A program made the translations under genes and the position numbers. Below, piece by piece: positions 13,201-24,162 of a DNA stretch of 64,000 nucleotides. This DNA comes from Adineta vaga (lineage: Eukaryota; Rotifera). How positions within the stretch are numbered: the stretch's first letter is position 1; every line of letters starts with the position of its first letter. Below the pieces are notes generated by a model. The model saw only the letters and a list, made by a program, of their open reading frames with translations, was not told the origin of the DNA and did no database searches. The DNA is taken from NCBI GenBank assembly GCA_021613535.1, contig CP075493.1:13330001-13394000 (forward strand), read 5' to 3'.

Positions 13201-13915
13201 GATTTAATTAAAGAACGAATCGATAAAATGAAAAGTCGAGGCTGGACACAACGCGGACAACCATTATCAGTTATTCCAGATCCACCACAAAAATATAATG
13301 CAGTTCTTGTTCCTCTGCCAGAATCGACTGCATTATATAAATCATTAGTACAACAAATGACTTCATCTATTAGTAAATCCGTACAAGTTATCTCAATTGA
13401 ACAAATTCGAAATCCATTAGTTGAAGATGCGTATATATCAATGAAACAATTAATTCAAAAACAACGAGCAGATCAAAATCCAAATGAACGAGAATTATTT
13501 CATGGAACGAGTGGTGAAGCTATTGATGGAATATTAAATGATGGTTATGATAATCGTTATTGGGGAACAAAATATTCGAAAGGAAATTGGGGTAAGAAAA
13601 GAAACGAGAATTTCTCCAATCATAGTGGTAAATTTGATTTTCTTAGGTTATGGTGCTTATTTTGCAGAAAATCCACTCCTTTCACATGCTTTTACTTCAC
13701 CTGACCCAACAGATCAAACACGTGTTATGTATTATAATAAAGTATTATTGGGAAATGAATGGATACTTGAAAAAGTAGATAAAGATTTGATGTCTACTCC
13801 AAAAGGTTATCATTCGACGCATGGAAAGTTTCCTGGACAACCAGACTCGGATGAGTTTATTGTCTACTGTTATGGACAAGCTTTACCACATTTGAAAATA
13901 CTTTATAAAGCTTAA
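7231..13915 (+). CDS. Ankyrin / WWE / DEAH-helicase / nucleotidyltransferase-fold / PARP fusion protein
   Basis: Five exons (7231-8913, 8967-11235, 11283-12455, 12518-13591, 13647-13915) with introns of 53, 47, 62 and 55 bp give an uninterrupted frame of about 2155 residues. In order: ankyrin-type repeats (about 125-250); a WWE-like domain (about 293-365, WEYKPFQDPKWYKF); an acidic linker; a helical region; a DExH helicase (about 935-1260) with a Walker A variant SGLGKSS, VTQPRRL, DEIH, SSSTLD, HIAETS and QRIGRLGR; an HA2-like region; a polymerase-beta-like nucleotidyltransferase fold with GGFVRD, SDLD and a later MDLI Asp; and a C-terminal PARP domain with HGTS, GYGAYFAE and DEFIVY, which supply the His-Tyr-Glu triad. 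Helicases of this class unwind RNA, WWE domains bind ADP-ribose, and PARPs transfer ADP-ribose from NAD. A role in sensing or modifying foreign RNA is my inference. I know of no named family with all five parts. Confidence 0.88.
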
Positions 13916-16465
13916 CTTCATTCATTTATATTTCAGAACTAAATGCTTATATGACACTTCAGTGAATAAATTGTCATCAGACTATGTAAAGATAACTTAT
14001 TCATTTCTTATCGTAATTGATTCATCATATAACCTGACATTAAATAATTAACGCTTCTTTATGATAATTTTGACATAGATCATCGTTATCAATTTTATGA
14101 TAGTAAGTTTGATCAATGAAATTAAAACACCTCGCTATATGACGATGTTCTAACTCGCTTACACCGTTGGTGCAAAAATCATGTTTCTAAGATAGCACTA
14201 GGCTATTCATTTATAGTGCTTAACAAAAACTCACACCAGATTCGAATTTTCTATAAAATAATCATACTGTATTCGCACCTTATCATTGGATTAATACCTG
14301 AAGTGCGGAACAGCAAGAGAGCAAATAAACAATCTATTCTTTCAAAAATATTCTTTTTATTTCAGCAATAGTACACCTCTTTCAGACTAATAAATTAAAA
14401 TCAAACTCGAGTTGACTTTATTAGTAATAGTATAGTTAAATAATACTTCTTTTCATTGTAGAATAAATAAATGGTAGTTCTTCTGATGGAGATCAAATAC
14501 GTGAGGTACAATTTGATGACAATTAGACCGAAATAAAGACCATGTTTAAGAAGCAGAACCAGTTTAATCTCAGCAATTGCCTATACGTGGCAAAGATATT
14601 TACAATTTCCATTATATTATATTATATTAGTATGAATCATGTTTCGACACTATTTATCTTTTAATTTACAATGAATTAGATATGTGATCTGTATCAGTAC
14701 CGACCTATACTCAAAATAATGAAAAGTGAATGTGTTACAACTTGTTACTATGATGAAATCTTGCAACGAGCCTCAGACATTATCTTTATATTTTTATAGT
14801 AAGAATAATGTATCAAAATTAGTTAGTATTGATTTAAGTTACATACTTAAACAACATCGGTCGAAACAATTCTTCTATATATTAATAACAACGATATCGA
14901 TTTTAACTATTTACCTTACTATGTGTTGAAAACTTATTATAAACTGTAACACTCTCGAATATTAATAATTTACGTGTCATATCTACTGTTCAAGAATCGT
15001 TTAACCGCGATTAATTTTGAGACAATCTGAATTTGCGCTACGATATCATCGCAATAATGCTGTGTGATACCAAGATTATGTTTTTACGAATTCCAACCGA
15101 AGGCGTTTCAAAATTAATAGTTTACCGATTAATTCCAGTGTCATTTAAATTCACGCAAAAAATAGATATATTCAAATCTTCCAAAAATGTTTGGATTCGT
15201 TTTATGAGATAATGATATGGATATTGATGAGTGCACACTATCCACTATCGTTTTATCAAGAATGTTGTGTTTTTCTGAACTATTTACTGACCAATAAGCT
15301 GCCAAAAAGAATATAAATTCCCAGTTATTCGATCATCTTATACAGAACAAAGTGTACTACCTAGTACTATGCAGAAAAAGTGGAACAGCAGTTATACGAC
15401 ATCGTACTTTCAACATTGATGACGTTCTTTTTCAATCAAGTGAAGATTTTGGTCAACTAATGATGCCAGGTTATAAGTTATAGGTGGACAAATCAATCAA
15501 TAATATAATATTAAATTGTACATCAAAACAATACAGCATGAAAATGAATGTTTCGTGATTTTGTTGCATCCATTTTATCCTTTATCTGTTTCGTTTTACC
15601 TATTATATGTTGATTTATTTTCAGGTCTATCAAATATAAGTTATATAAGTTACAAAAAAATAAATAAATGATCTTGAATATGTTGTAGACGATATGATTC
15701 TTCTTATATTTTTCTATGTTATAGTAGTCATACGGCAGTACAGTCTATGGTTCGCATGCCTATATCCCACATAATAAAGTTAGTCGTACACACACATTAA
15801 TACCCTTTTCAAATGTATATATAGACGTAGCGACTCAAATTCATTTTTAAAATACAATCAGTCATACTTTTCAAGGTGTTTGGGATTAGTTAGTTTTACA
15901 AAAGCAAAAACTGGACCTCTTTGTACTTCGATCGAATAATATCTATAGAATAGCATTGAATTTATTCTTTTTTTGGAATCATTCAGCTTATACAAAACCA
16001 AATAATGAGTCGTCTGAGCAAGAACAAAATCGGTGTTGATATGCTTGCCACACACACACATAAACGCTCACCCAAATCCACAGTCTCATCTACCCATCTC
16101 ATTCATTTCGTAGTGATGTTCTCATTAATCATCAAGTAAGTGCGTGCTTTTCATTCTTTGTTTCTATCGGCTGCCAATGACGCAACCTATGAAATAATTC
16201 ATTGCCCGTCAATAGTTTATGTGCATCATAAAGCCTTTTTTATGTCTTCACAGCTAAACGCATTAAATGTTGTTTTCTTTATCTTGATTCTTTATTTCTG
16301 TTTCTATGCAGTAAACTCTCCGATAACACGCCAACAGATAAACACATGAAAACGAAGAGAAAGAAAGAAGTCGAAAGCGGCCGTTTTTTCATTTTTTCCG
16401 TCAGGTCTTGCGAGAATATTTGTTACAAAAGAGTGTTTTAATAGCGCATTAATTCAGCTCAGAAA
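13916..16465. other. Long intergenic stretch with one gene relic
   Basis: About 2.5 kb with no intact gene. It holds the ART-TPR relic at 14058-14150. A short frame after it (14155-14250, RLHRWCKNH) vaguely recalls reverse transcriptases but is too short to call. A TATTA repeat lies near 14610-14632. 16100-16465 should hold the MYND gene leader and promoter. Confidence 0.45.
14058..14150 (-). pseudogene. Relic fragment of an ART-TPR gene
   Basis: This stretch matches 18183-18275, inside the TPR part of the ART-TPR gene, in the same orientation and at roughly three bases in four by eye (shared blocks such as tgataatttt, catagatcat and ttttatga). It has no open frame of its own. It reads as the leftover of a duplicated or lost paralogue. 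Confidence 0.6.
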
Positions 16466-17530
16466 ATGCTCAGTGGCACGGGTGCAGATTCGATTGAAAC
16501 AAGAACGGCCATGGTACGAATGATGCAAGCAATGAGACCATCTAAGAACGGAAGAATCAGCACTGGCAAGAGTATGCTCGCGCGGCGTTCCGACACAGTA
16601 CGCGATGTTGTGTTCACAAATGACACTTTATTTCCCTCTTTCAGTAATCTACCGATTTCTGGAAATGAACGCAGTCTACGAACTCATTACCGAGAGGGCT
16701 GCTTTAATACATACTTACCTATCCGTGCTTGGTTTTTTCTCGCAGAGATCACTAACCCAATTGATATTGCCGTTAAAAAAAATCAGCAGTATATCCTGGT
16801 GCGCGATATCGATGGGAGAGATAATATACGGGTTATGTTTCACAATAAATCAGCAAAAAACATGGCATTTGATTATACACTCCTCATACAAGGATATACA
16901 GTATGTATTCGTTTTGCTAGCCGCCAACAAAATGATTCCGATGTGGAAATCGATGAAAATTATAAGAAAATATACATATTTCCTACTGCTCTTCAAGTAT
17001 TACTAACAACAATGTCGGATGAAATCAATAATCATGTTCCTCTTCGACCCTGGGTTAGACCAAGCGATGCACAGATATTAGCTCATTGTATCAATAAAAC
17101 AGCGCATAAATTGCACTATGAACCTCCGGCACCGAATCATTGTTGGAATTGTAAAATGATGCCGACTAGTGATAGTGATTCAAAGTTGATGAAATGTGTT
17201 CGCTGCATGACCGCCTTGTATTGCGGTAAACTCTGCCAGACTGAGCACTGGACTGCTAGTCATAAACGTTGCTGCAAGTCCTACAAAGTTTACTTCTCTA
17301 TGCTTCAGGAAGTCAAAGAAACGCTGAATAATATGGCGAAATACTTGTTTGAGTTTGTTAGCACCGACGAGGAGGATGGCGGCGACGAGAATGATGAGGA
17401 CGAGGAGGAGGGCGACGACGAGAGTGAGGAGGACGACGATGAGAATGATGAGGAGAAGAAAAAAGAAGAAGATCGGTGTGATAAGAAACAAAAAGTTGGT
17501 GAAATGACTTCTGTTATAATATCTGAATGA
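16466..17530 (+). CDS. MYND-type zinc finger protein with acidic tail
   Basis: Single exon from the ATG at 16466, 354 residues. The MYND finger lies at about residues 223-270: CWNC, CVRCMTALYC, GKLCQTEHW, HKRCC, which provides the usual Cys/His zinc ligands. MYND fingers bind short proline-rich peptides in partner proteins. The last 50 or so residues are almost entirely Asp/Glu, then a Lys-rich end, a pattern seen in nuclear chaperone-like or chromatin proteins. The central part (about 65-200) is not recognised and no SET domain is visible. The GC-rich acidic tail stands out from the AT-rich surroundings. Confidence 0.8.
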   Translation: MLSGTGADSIETRTAMVRMMQAMRPSKNGRISTGKSMLARRSDTVRDVVFTNDTLFPSFSNLPISGNERSLRTHYREGCFNTYLPIRAWFFLAEITNPIDIAVKKNQQYILVRDIDGRDNIRVMFHNKSAKNMAFDYTLLIQGYTVCIRFASRQQNDSDVEIDENYKKIYIFPTALQVLLTTMSDEINNHVPLRPWVRPSDAQILAHCINKTAHKLHYEPPAPNHCWNCKMMPTSDSDSKLMKCVRCMTALYCGKLCQTEHWTASHKRCCKSYKVYFSMLQEVKETLNNMAKYLFEFVSTDEEDGGDENDEDEEEGDDESEEDDDENDEEKKKEEDRCDKKQKVGEMTSVIISE

Positions 17531-17863
17531 TGTTCCAAGCAGCATGACTTACACGAAATAAGAAAAGTTTAGAATAATGCTTACTAGGAATGATAAATTT
17601 TTCGAATATAAACGAAAAAATTGAACTATTTAATTGTTAAAAAAAGACTTGAATAATTAAATAAAAAATTGAACAGTTGAATTGAACTTTGTAGCATGAC
17701 ACTATACTGAACTTATATTAGTTGGACTGCAGATACGATCCGCACATGTGATAATAAGATGAGGCTAACTCGGTTATTTCATTTTTAAAACAGTCATATA
17801 TAAAACGAATATAAAAGTTCTACTGTCAGTATGATTTCAAAGTACAATATGTTTTTTTCTAAA
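17531..17863. other. Convergent 3' intergenic region
   Basis: Short AT-rich spacer between the convergent MYND and ART-TPR genes, with AATAAA-like signals on both strands. No gene seen. Confidence 0.45.
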
Positions 17864-20563
17864 TTATTCAATAAAACCATGAAAAAATAAAATAACTGAA
17901 AATAACAAGAAAAATAAGATTAGTTTTACAGAATCAATGATCATAAATAATATAGTACGGCGTTTCAATTTCGAAATCATTCGTTTGATTTCGAATAATT
18001 TAACTAAGTGAGGATGATCTTGAGTTAATGTTTGCTCATAGATATGAGAAGACATCGTTAAGTATTTCTCTGCTTGACTATAATCTGATTTTCTATTCAA
18101 ATAAAATAATGCGAGATTTTTGTATGACAATGCCAGATCTGGATGATCAGAAGATAAAACTTTTTTCCATATTTTCAATGTTTGTTCATGATAATTTTGG
18201 CATAGATCATTGTCATCGATTTTATGACAATGAACTTGACCAATCAAATCCAAACATTTTGCTACATCGCGTTGTTCTATATCAGAGAACATGTTCTTGT
18301 AAATAGTCAATGCTTGTGTAAAATAATTCAATGCTAAATCGAGATTGAATAAATCCAAATAAACTTCACCTATATTTTTCAATGTATATGCCATATCAAT
18401 ATGATTCATCATATTCGCCTTTTCGATTAACTGAATAACTATTTCATATTGTTTTAAAGCTTGTGAATAATTTTTTTGTCGGTAAAAACATTTCCCAATA
18501 TTATTAATGGTTATTCCCATATCAATATAGTTATCCTCATTATTTAAAACTTTTCGAGCTATATCTAAACTTTGTTTGAAATATTTCATTGCTTCTACAT
18601 ATTGACACATTTTATAATAACATTTACCAATATTATTTATGTCTGTACTTAAAAATATGTGGTTGTTGGTAGGATAAAGTTTTTTATGATTTACATATGA
18701 CTTCTTCTGATAAAATAACGCTTGATTATAACGCCCCATATGATAATAAATCATACACATATTATTATAGTATTCACTTCGATCAGGATGGTCTTGAGGT
18801 ACGAAGTTTTCGATATATTCATACGATTTTTCGACATATTCCAGAGCCAAATTGTCTTGTCCTTTGTTATAATATGTTACACCGATTCTTCCAAGTATAC
18901 AACAAATAAGTCTTTGATTATTAGGATCATTCTCAACCATATGTAATCCTTTGAAATAATAGTCCAACGCAGTATCAAATTTGCTCTGACGATCATACAA
19001 TGAACCTATATAGGCTAATATTCTTCCATGTTTGTTGTTTGATGGTGGCTGGACTTGAAGACATAAATCAAGTGCAGATTCCAAATGTCTTCGGCCTAAT
19101 TCATGTTGTGTTAAACCAGTTAATGCACGTCCTAATCCTAGGTGAATATCGATTAAAGTCGAAGTATCTTTCTCATGTGGGTCGGATAACAAGTTTTCGA
19201 AGTAATAACGACATTTAAGATATTCTCCCATATCGTAAAGTAAACCACCAAATAAAACAAAGCTATCTGCTTCATCACTATTCATTTCTTTTCGTTTAAA
19301 ATCAAGATATTCTTTGGCAATATCTGCACCTTTAGAAGATGGACTCATTTGACAAATCCAATAGTTATATCTGTCATCATAAGAAACACTTTCAATTTCG
19401 AAAACTGTTCCAAGATCAAATAAGAATTCTTGTTCATCTTCAAATTGACTATAATCTGTAATATTTGCTACAATAGTTGATGGATGCAAACTTGTATCAT
19501 AATTTATTTCAAAAATAATCGATTGTAAATAACTATCATTGACATTCGAGTGAACATTATCAATACCAGCATACATTTCTGCTACTTTTTGATTTTTACT
19601 CGTTGAAAGATATCCATTCGTTGATATTAGATGACCAATACTGTCTTTTAAACGATCGATTTCATCTTGTTTTTGTTTTGTTCCTCGATAAAGTTTTATC
19701 GATTGATAATATTCTAAAACTGTTTTATGAATAGCATCTAATTGAGTACATAAATCAATTAGATAGAAACGATATGTATACAAGGATTCGACATCTTCTG
19801 TTCGTAAAGCTTTATTGATTAATTTGTATACAAAACAATCTTTTGTATACCATCTGATTGTGTTTTTGGTTGAATATTCTTTATCAAATTGGTCGATTTT
19901 TTCTAATTCTTTTTTATTTCCACGATAATAAAGACGACATTTCTGAAGCATTTCTTCTTTCGCATTTTGATCATTACTTGGCATTTTTTGTAAAACTTCT
20001 TTTAATAATTGATGCCAAATAAATGATCCTGATTCTTTCAATAGATTTCGTATTGATCGTTGACTTTGATTACATACATTAAAAATATCCATTTGTTGTT
20101 CAGCTAGTTGAATATTTTTTTGAAGACTTCTAATTAAACTATGCTGTTCAGTAAATATATCAACAATTTTATCATACACACTATTTTCCACCAATAACTT
20201 TTCATATTTGAGTTTATTCACACAAAATACAAAGATACTATCAATTTGACGTAGATTATGTATTTCTGATAATAAAATATGTGCATCATTACCCGATACA
20301 ATGAGAAAGATCTTTTCCGATTTGGTTGATTTAATAAATTGTAAACACTCATCCAATTCAGTAAAAAATAAAACATAATCATTGATTTCTCTGAGTCGAT
20401 TCTTTGTTAACTGAATATCTGGTAAATTCAATTTTATATTTCGATCAAACCATAATAGTGTAATACTTTCTTTATTTTCACGACATATTGTCCAATTTTC
20501 GTCCATCTCTATAAGCGTTTGTTCATTAGTAAAACGTTTTAACTCACAGGAATCCGATGCCAT
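17864..20563 (-). CDS. ADP-ribosyltransferase (ART) / TPR membrane protein
   Basis: Single exon of 899 residues from the ATG at 20561-20563; an upstream TTG was rejected. Residues about 20-190 are an unrecognised N-terminal domain. The mono-ADP-ribosyltransferase domain (about 220-400) has the R-S-E pattern: Arg in LYRGTK (about 293), STS (about 320) and EDEQE (about 375-379), where an ExE motif suggests arginine as acceptor. Kinesin-light-chain-like TPR repeats follow (about 410-850; YNNMCMIYYHMGRYNQAL, NNIGKCYYK), and a C-terminal hydrophobic segment (IDSVKLILFFLLFSVILFF) suggests tail anchoring. ART-TPR genes are strongly expanded in bdelloid rotifers. The TPRs probably choose the target, which is unknown. 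All catalytic residues are present. A decayed relative lies at 14058-14150. Confidence 0.88.
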   Translation of the reverse strand: MASDSCELKRFTNEQTLIEMDENWTICRENKESITLLWFDRNIKLNLPDIQLTKNRLREINDYVLFFTELDECLQFIKSTKSEKIFLIVSGNDAHILLSEIHNLRQIDSIFVFCVNKLKYEKLLVENSVYDKIVDIFTEQHSLIRSLQKNIQLAEQQMDIFNVCNQSQRSIRNLLKESGSFIWHQLLKEVLQKMPSNDQNAKEEMLQKCRLYYRGNKKELEKIDQFDKEYSTKNTIRWYTKDCFVYKLINKALRTEDVESLYTYRFYLIDLCTQLDAIHKTVLEYYQSIKLYRGTKQKQDEIDRLKDSIGHLISTNGYLSTSKNQKVAEMYAGIDNVHSNVNDSYLQSIIFEINYDTSLHPSTIVANITDYSQFEDEQEFLFDLGTVFEIESVSYDDRYNYWICQMSPSSKGADIAKEYLDFKRKEMNSDEADSFVLFGGLLYDMGEYLKCRYYFENLLSDPHEKDTSTLIDIHLGLGRALTGLTQHELGRRHLESALDLCLQVQPPSNNKHGRILAYIGSLYDRQSKFDTALDYYFKGLHMVENDPNNQRLICCILGRIGVTYYNKGQDNLALEYVEKSYEYIENFVPQDHPDRSEYYNNMCMIYYHMGRYNQALFYQKKSYVNHKKLYPTNNHIFLSTDINNIGKCYYKMCQYVEAMKYFKQSLDIARKVLNNEDNYIDMGITINNIGKCFYRQKNYSQALKQYEIVIQLIEKANMMNHIDMAYTLKNIGEVYLDLFNLDLALNYFTQALTIYKNMFSDIEQRDVAKCLDLIGQVHCHKIDDNDLCQNYHEQTLKIWKKVLSSDHPDLALSYKNLALFYLNRKSDYSQAEKYLTMSSHIYEQTLTQDHPHLVKLFEIKRMISKLKRRTILFMIIDSVKLILFFLLFSVILFFHGFIE

Positions 20564-21277
20564 TGATACAAAATAGAATATTTCTTTTCGGTATAGTCTT
20601 TTATATTTCGTAATCTGTTGGTTTTTTTCCAAGTTAGAAATATCAAAAATAGTTCTTCATCTCACTTCCGTTTACTCATACTATTAAGGTTATACAACGC
20701 AGTGTTTTGGTGTAGTACGTGTGAATAATCAAAGCTGACGAGAAATAACTGATTCAGAAATAACAAGAAAAAACAATATTGTGATGCACATAATCATATT
20801 TCATTGTCAATCGTAAAAAAAATATTTTCGAAAAAACAAATGAAAGCGAAACCATACATTAGACTAAATGGAGAGGAGAAATAAAGAATACATCACCATA
20901 GGCTCACATTTGTGTTTTTATTATTCTTTCTATTCAACAAAATAAATATGACTCAAAGAAATAATCATCAAGTGGCGTGAACTATAGATTATGTGATTAA
21001 CCCAAAACAGAAGAAAAAGAGCAACGAAAACTAAAAAGAGCAACTAAACGCGCCGATATTAAATTGAATAGAATCTCTCTCTCATGGCTATAAAGAAAAA
21101 AAACTTCTCAAGTTACTAACTAAATGTGAGTGCAAGTGCTAAGATTGAGTTTGTATACACTCATACCTTCTCATCGACATATCTTGGATAAAAGAAACGA
21201 AGACAATACAATTGCTTGTCTGTAATATATTTTCATTTTTTTCTCAATTAACATAGGAAAAGATCAATAAACAATTT
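20564..21277. other. Intergenic, no gene seen
   Basis: About 0.7 kb between two minus-strand genes. It probably carries the ART-TPR promoter. No exon or repeat was recognised. Confidence 0.45.
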
Positions 21278-21529
21278 CTATTTATCAAAACGTTTATCTG
21301 TCAATAGCTTTTTGGCTTTTTTTGCACTGGCATCACCAGATTTAGCAGCCTTCTCTATGTCTTCAAGCGTTGCACCAAGCCATTGACCAGGAAACTCTTG
21401 TTTTATACTTCCTTTCTTTTTTTCTCCAATGATTTGTTCGGCAGTTTTTGCTAAAACTAAGCTAACAGCCAATCCACCGAATAGTGTAACAAGAGCTTCC
21501 CAACCAAGAGGAATTGCCATTGCTGCCAT
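21278..21529 (-). CDS. Small one-TM protein with a Lys-rich tail
   Basis: 83 codons from the ATG at 21527-21529. Residues about 8-28 form one transmembrane helix (GWEALVTLFGGLAVSLVLA), then a charged, soluble tail ending KKLLTDKRFDK. The family was not identified. The motif WLGATLEDIEKAAKSGD with that ending reminds me of short C-terminal tails of bacterial secreted proteins, but this is recollection, not a database hit. A clean frame, sensible start and good composition make it likely real. An unseen upstream exon is possible. Confidence 0.6.
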   Translation of the reverse strand: MAAMAIPLGWEALVTLFGGLAVSLVLAKTAEQIIGEKKKGSIKQEFPGQWLGATLEDIEKAAKSGDASAKKAKKLLTDKRFDK

Positions 21530-22686
21530 GAATAAATGTTGTAGGGTTGAATAGAAACAAACGAAGACAATAATTGTAAAACTGTGCTCGTCCTATTGTT
21601 TTTATAATTGTGCCTCTCCCGATAAGGGGGAATTATTTTAGTTACCAACATACGTTGTTCTTTGATATATATATATATATATATGAGTCATCATTTTTGT
21701 TGGAAGAATTACATATATTAATCATAGAAAGAATTCTCATGCTCCGAATTTCAATCATACACAAAGGCTTATAAAATGATTCTGAATCTGAGTAGTGATG
21801 ACGATTAGAGGAAAGAATTATATTTACACACGCACACACACATTGGCATGTATTGATTCCTTTTACTTTATTTAAAATCATGGAATTTTTTGAATAATCG
21901 ATATGAATGGTAATTAGTAATAAATTCTTTTTCAATTCTTTTCCATCTATATATCTCTGATGGATTTTATAGTCGTAGTTGAAAATTTACTCTTGCTTAT
22001 ATGTAATGTTCTCAATTGTCTCATTTGTGCCAATTCTTTTGATAAACTAGTTAATTTGTTTAAGATTTCGATTGAAACATTCCAATGTTTTATTAAGTGT
22101 TCCTATGTCTGATGGTATATGGAATTGATTTGAGAATAAATAACGAATTTGTTTCAGTGAACTAATAATACTTATATCAACAAGAGTGTTTCCACCTACA
22201 CCCCACCCTGTGAAGTTTGATTCATTTTTTATAAGAAAAAGAATAGATTATGACACTTTTCTGCATCGAAAAAGATTAGTAGCTATTTCATTAAAAACAA
22301 TACAATAAGTGTTAAAAGTATAAATTGAAGTACATACAATATTTTCGTCAATATTTAAAAGAAAGAAACAATTGAATGCATATATATATACACACGTAGT
22401 AAAGCAGATTTTGTCCGAAATGTAGTCGTTTGTTGTATTGATCTGGATTTTTCTATTTTGTATTGCATGATGTATCCTAGTGAAAGTTCGATATGATAAG
22501 TACTCTTATGCAGTAACATCTTGGATATGATTTTGTTTGCCTTCAGGTGGTAAAATGTGTTCTTGACTTTCTGTAAAAAACATAATCCGAATTTCAACAT
22601 TTCATAAGAGCCTTGCGCAAGAGTGATGTAATATGATCGATACAACGAAAAATAAATCATTTATAGTCTTTGTTAAAACACAAGTA
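21530..22686. other. Intergenic with TA microsatellite and a faint LRR-like relic
   Basis: A TA dinucleotide run lies at about 21667-21684. On the minus strand at about 21985-22240 several frames together read like degenerate leucine-rich repeats (NKLTSLSKELAQMRQLRTL, IISSLKQIRYL), but stops and shifts break them. Nothing intact was seen. Confidence 0.4.
21985..22240 (-). pseudogene. Possible leucine-rich-repeat relic
   Basis: The minus strand carries an LRR-spaced peptide (LTSLSKELAQMRQLRTLHIS) and, in another frame, VDISIISSLKQIRYL. These look like two decayed repeats of one former gene. The match is by pattern only. Confidence 0.35.
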
Positions 22687-24162
22687 ATGAGTCAAGGAAA
22701 AGTTCAGATGCGTATGACGATTATTGGCAATACTGGTTCAGGTAGAAAAACGATGGCCCATCGATTGATAAACACGCTCGGTAGTCCTAAAGTAAGACAA
22801 GTTTTTATTGCTCTATTTATATAGAATTATATAAATGATTTCTATTGCTGCACATATTCGATTTCAAAGCAACAAATTGCAACTGACATCAAACCTAATA
22901 AATTTGAGACTTCAAAATATTGTATCACTATTGTCGAACCACCTGGTCATCGTGATTTCATCAAAAGTAGCATTACACTACCTACGCAAGTAGGTCGATT
23001 ACTCTTACCTATGTGGTTTCAAAAGAAGGAGCGCTTATTTACTGTTTATTCTTTTAGACCAATTGTGCCGTGCTGATAGTATCTGCACATATCGATGAAT
23101 TCCAAAGTAGTATGTCTAGGGATGGTTTAACGCGTGAACAGATTCTTCTATCTTACACTATGGGTATAAGACAACTTATTGTTGCAGTAAATAAGATGGA
23201 TACTGAAGATGTGTCTTATGCTGAAGATCGTTTCGATAAAATCAAAACTGAATTACTTAGCTACATTATAAAAGTTGGCTATAAACCAGAGCATGTTATA
23301 ATCCTGCCAATGTCAATTCGACATGACGATAATTTATTTCAGCCGTCGGACAAGATGTCTTGGTTCAAGGGTTTTACTCTGTTGGAAGCTCTCAATGCTG
23401 TTACTGTACCAGAACAACTACGCGATAAACCATTTCGTTTACCCATACAAGATGTTTTTAACATAAGGGGAGTTGGTACAATAATTGTCGGTCGAGTTGA
23501 GTCAGGTGTGCTGAGACCAAATATGATCGTCACGTTCACTCCATCGAATATTACAACTACAGTTCAATCGATCGAAATGCATCATGAATCTTTAGAAGGT
23601 GAACATCCTTTTTCTTGATCAAGGAAATACATCCTAATTATTTGTAGAGGCTCAACCCGGCGACAGCATCGGTTTTAATGTGAATGACATTAGTGTGAAA
23701 GGATTGCGACGTGGTTTTGTCTGTTCAGATGCACGAAATGATACAGCTCAAATAACTACAAGTTTTATTGCTAAAGTGAGAACACATATTTCAAGTTTTC
23801 TCAAAACAATCAATTATATATATTGCTAACATTTATCTTATTCATTTTAGATTATTGTGATCAATGATTCAAGCGAGATTACCCAAGATTATGTTGCTAG
23901 GCTTCATTGTCATACAGCTCGAATTGACTGCCGATTCGTTGAATTATTGGAAAAGATCGATCGAATTACAAACAAAACCCTTGAAATAGGTCCAAAATAT
24001 CTCAAATTAGGTGAAGCTGCAATCGTGAAAATAGTTCTGCTCAAACCTGTCTGCTTGGAAAAGTTCGAACAATATCCAACTTTAGGTCGATTTGCCATAC
24101 ATGATATAAAACATGTTATAGCTGTCGGAACCATTAAAGAAGTCGAAAAACTAAATGGGTGA
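22687..24162 (+). CDS. Divergent eEF1A-like translation GTPase paralogue
   Basis: Five exons: 22687-22791, 22870-22989 (or from 22825), 23058-23598, 23648-23775 and 23851-24162. All joins keep frame, giving about 401 (or 416) residues against about 460 for eEF1A. Family signatures are clear: KFETSKYCITIV, PPGHRDFIK, NKMD, WFKGFTLLEAL, RLPIQDVFNIRGVGT, EMHHESLE, LHCHTARIDC. eEF1A delivers aminoacyl-tRNA to the ribosome using GTP. Here the P-loop GHVDSGKST reads GNTGSGRKT, so the invariant Lys is Arg and the following Ser is Lys, and the Walker B DAPG reads EPPG. About 30 residues of switch I are missing. It probably binds GTP poorly or not at all while keeping domains 2 and 3. A decaying copy is the alternative, but no stop or frameshift is seen. 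Confidence 0.8.

Noticed and set aside
14155-14250. Reverse-transcriptase-like peptide RLHRWCKNH
   Set aside because: Too short, no catalytic motif and no flanking element; chance similarity is likely.
17180-17545. Two minus-strand frames rich in Ser or Leu/Val
   Set aside because: They are antisense shadows of the acidic tail and MYND finger of the plus-strand gene.
21667-21684. TA dinucleotide runs as possible origins or mobile-element ends (also near 30234, 44391 and 47537)
   Set aside because: Plain microsatellites in AT-rich DNA with no inverted repeats or target-site duplications seen.
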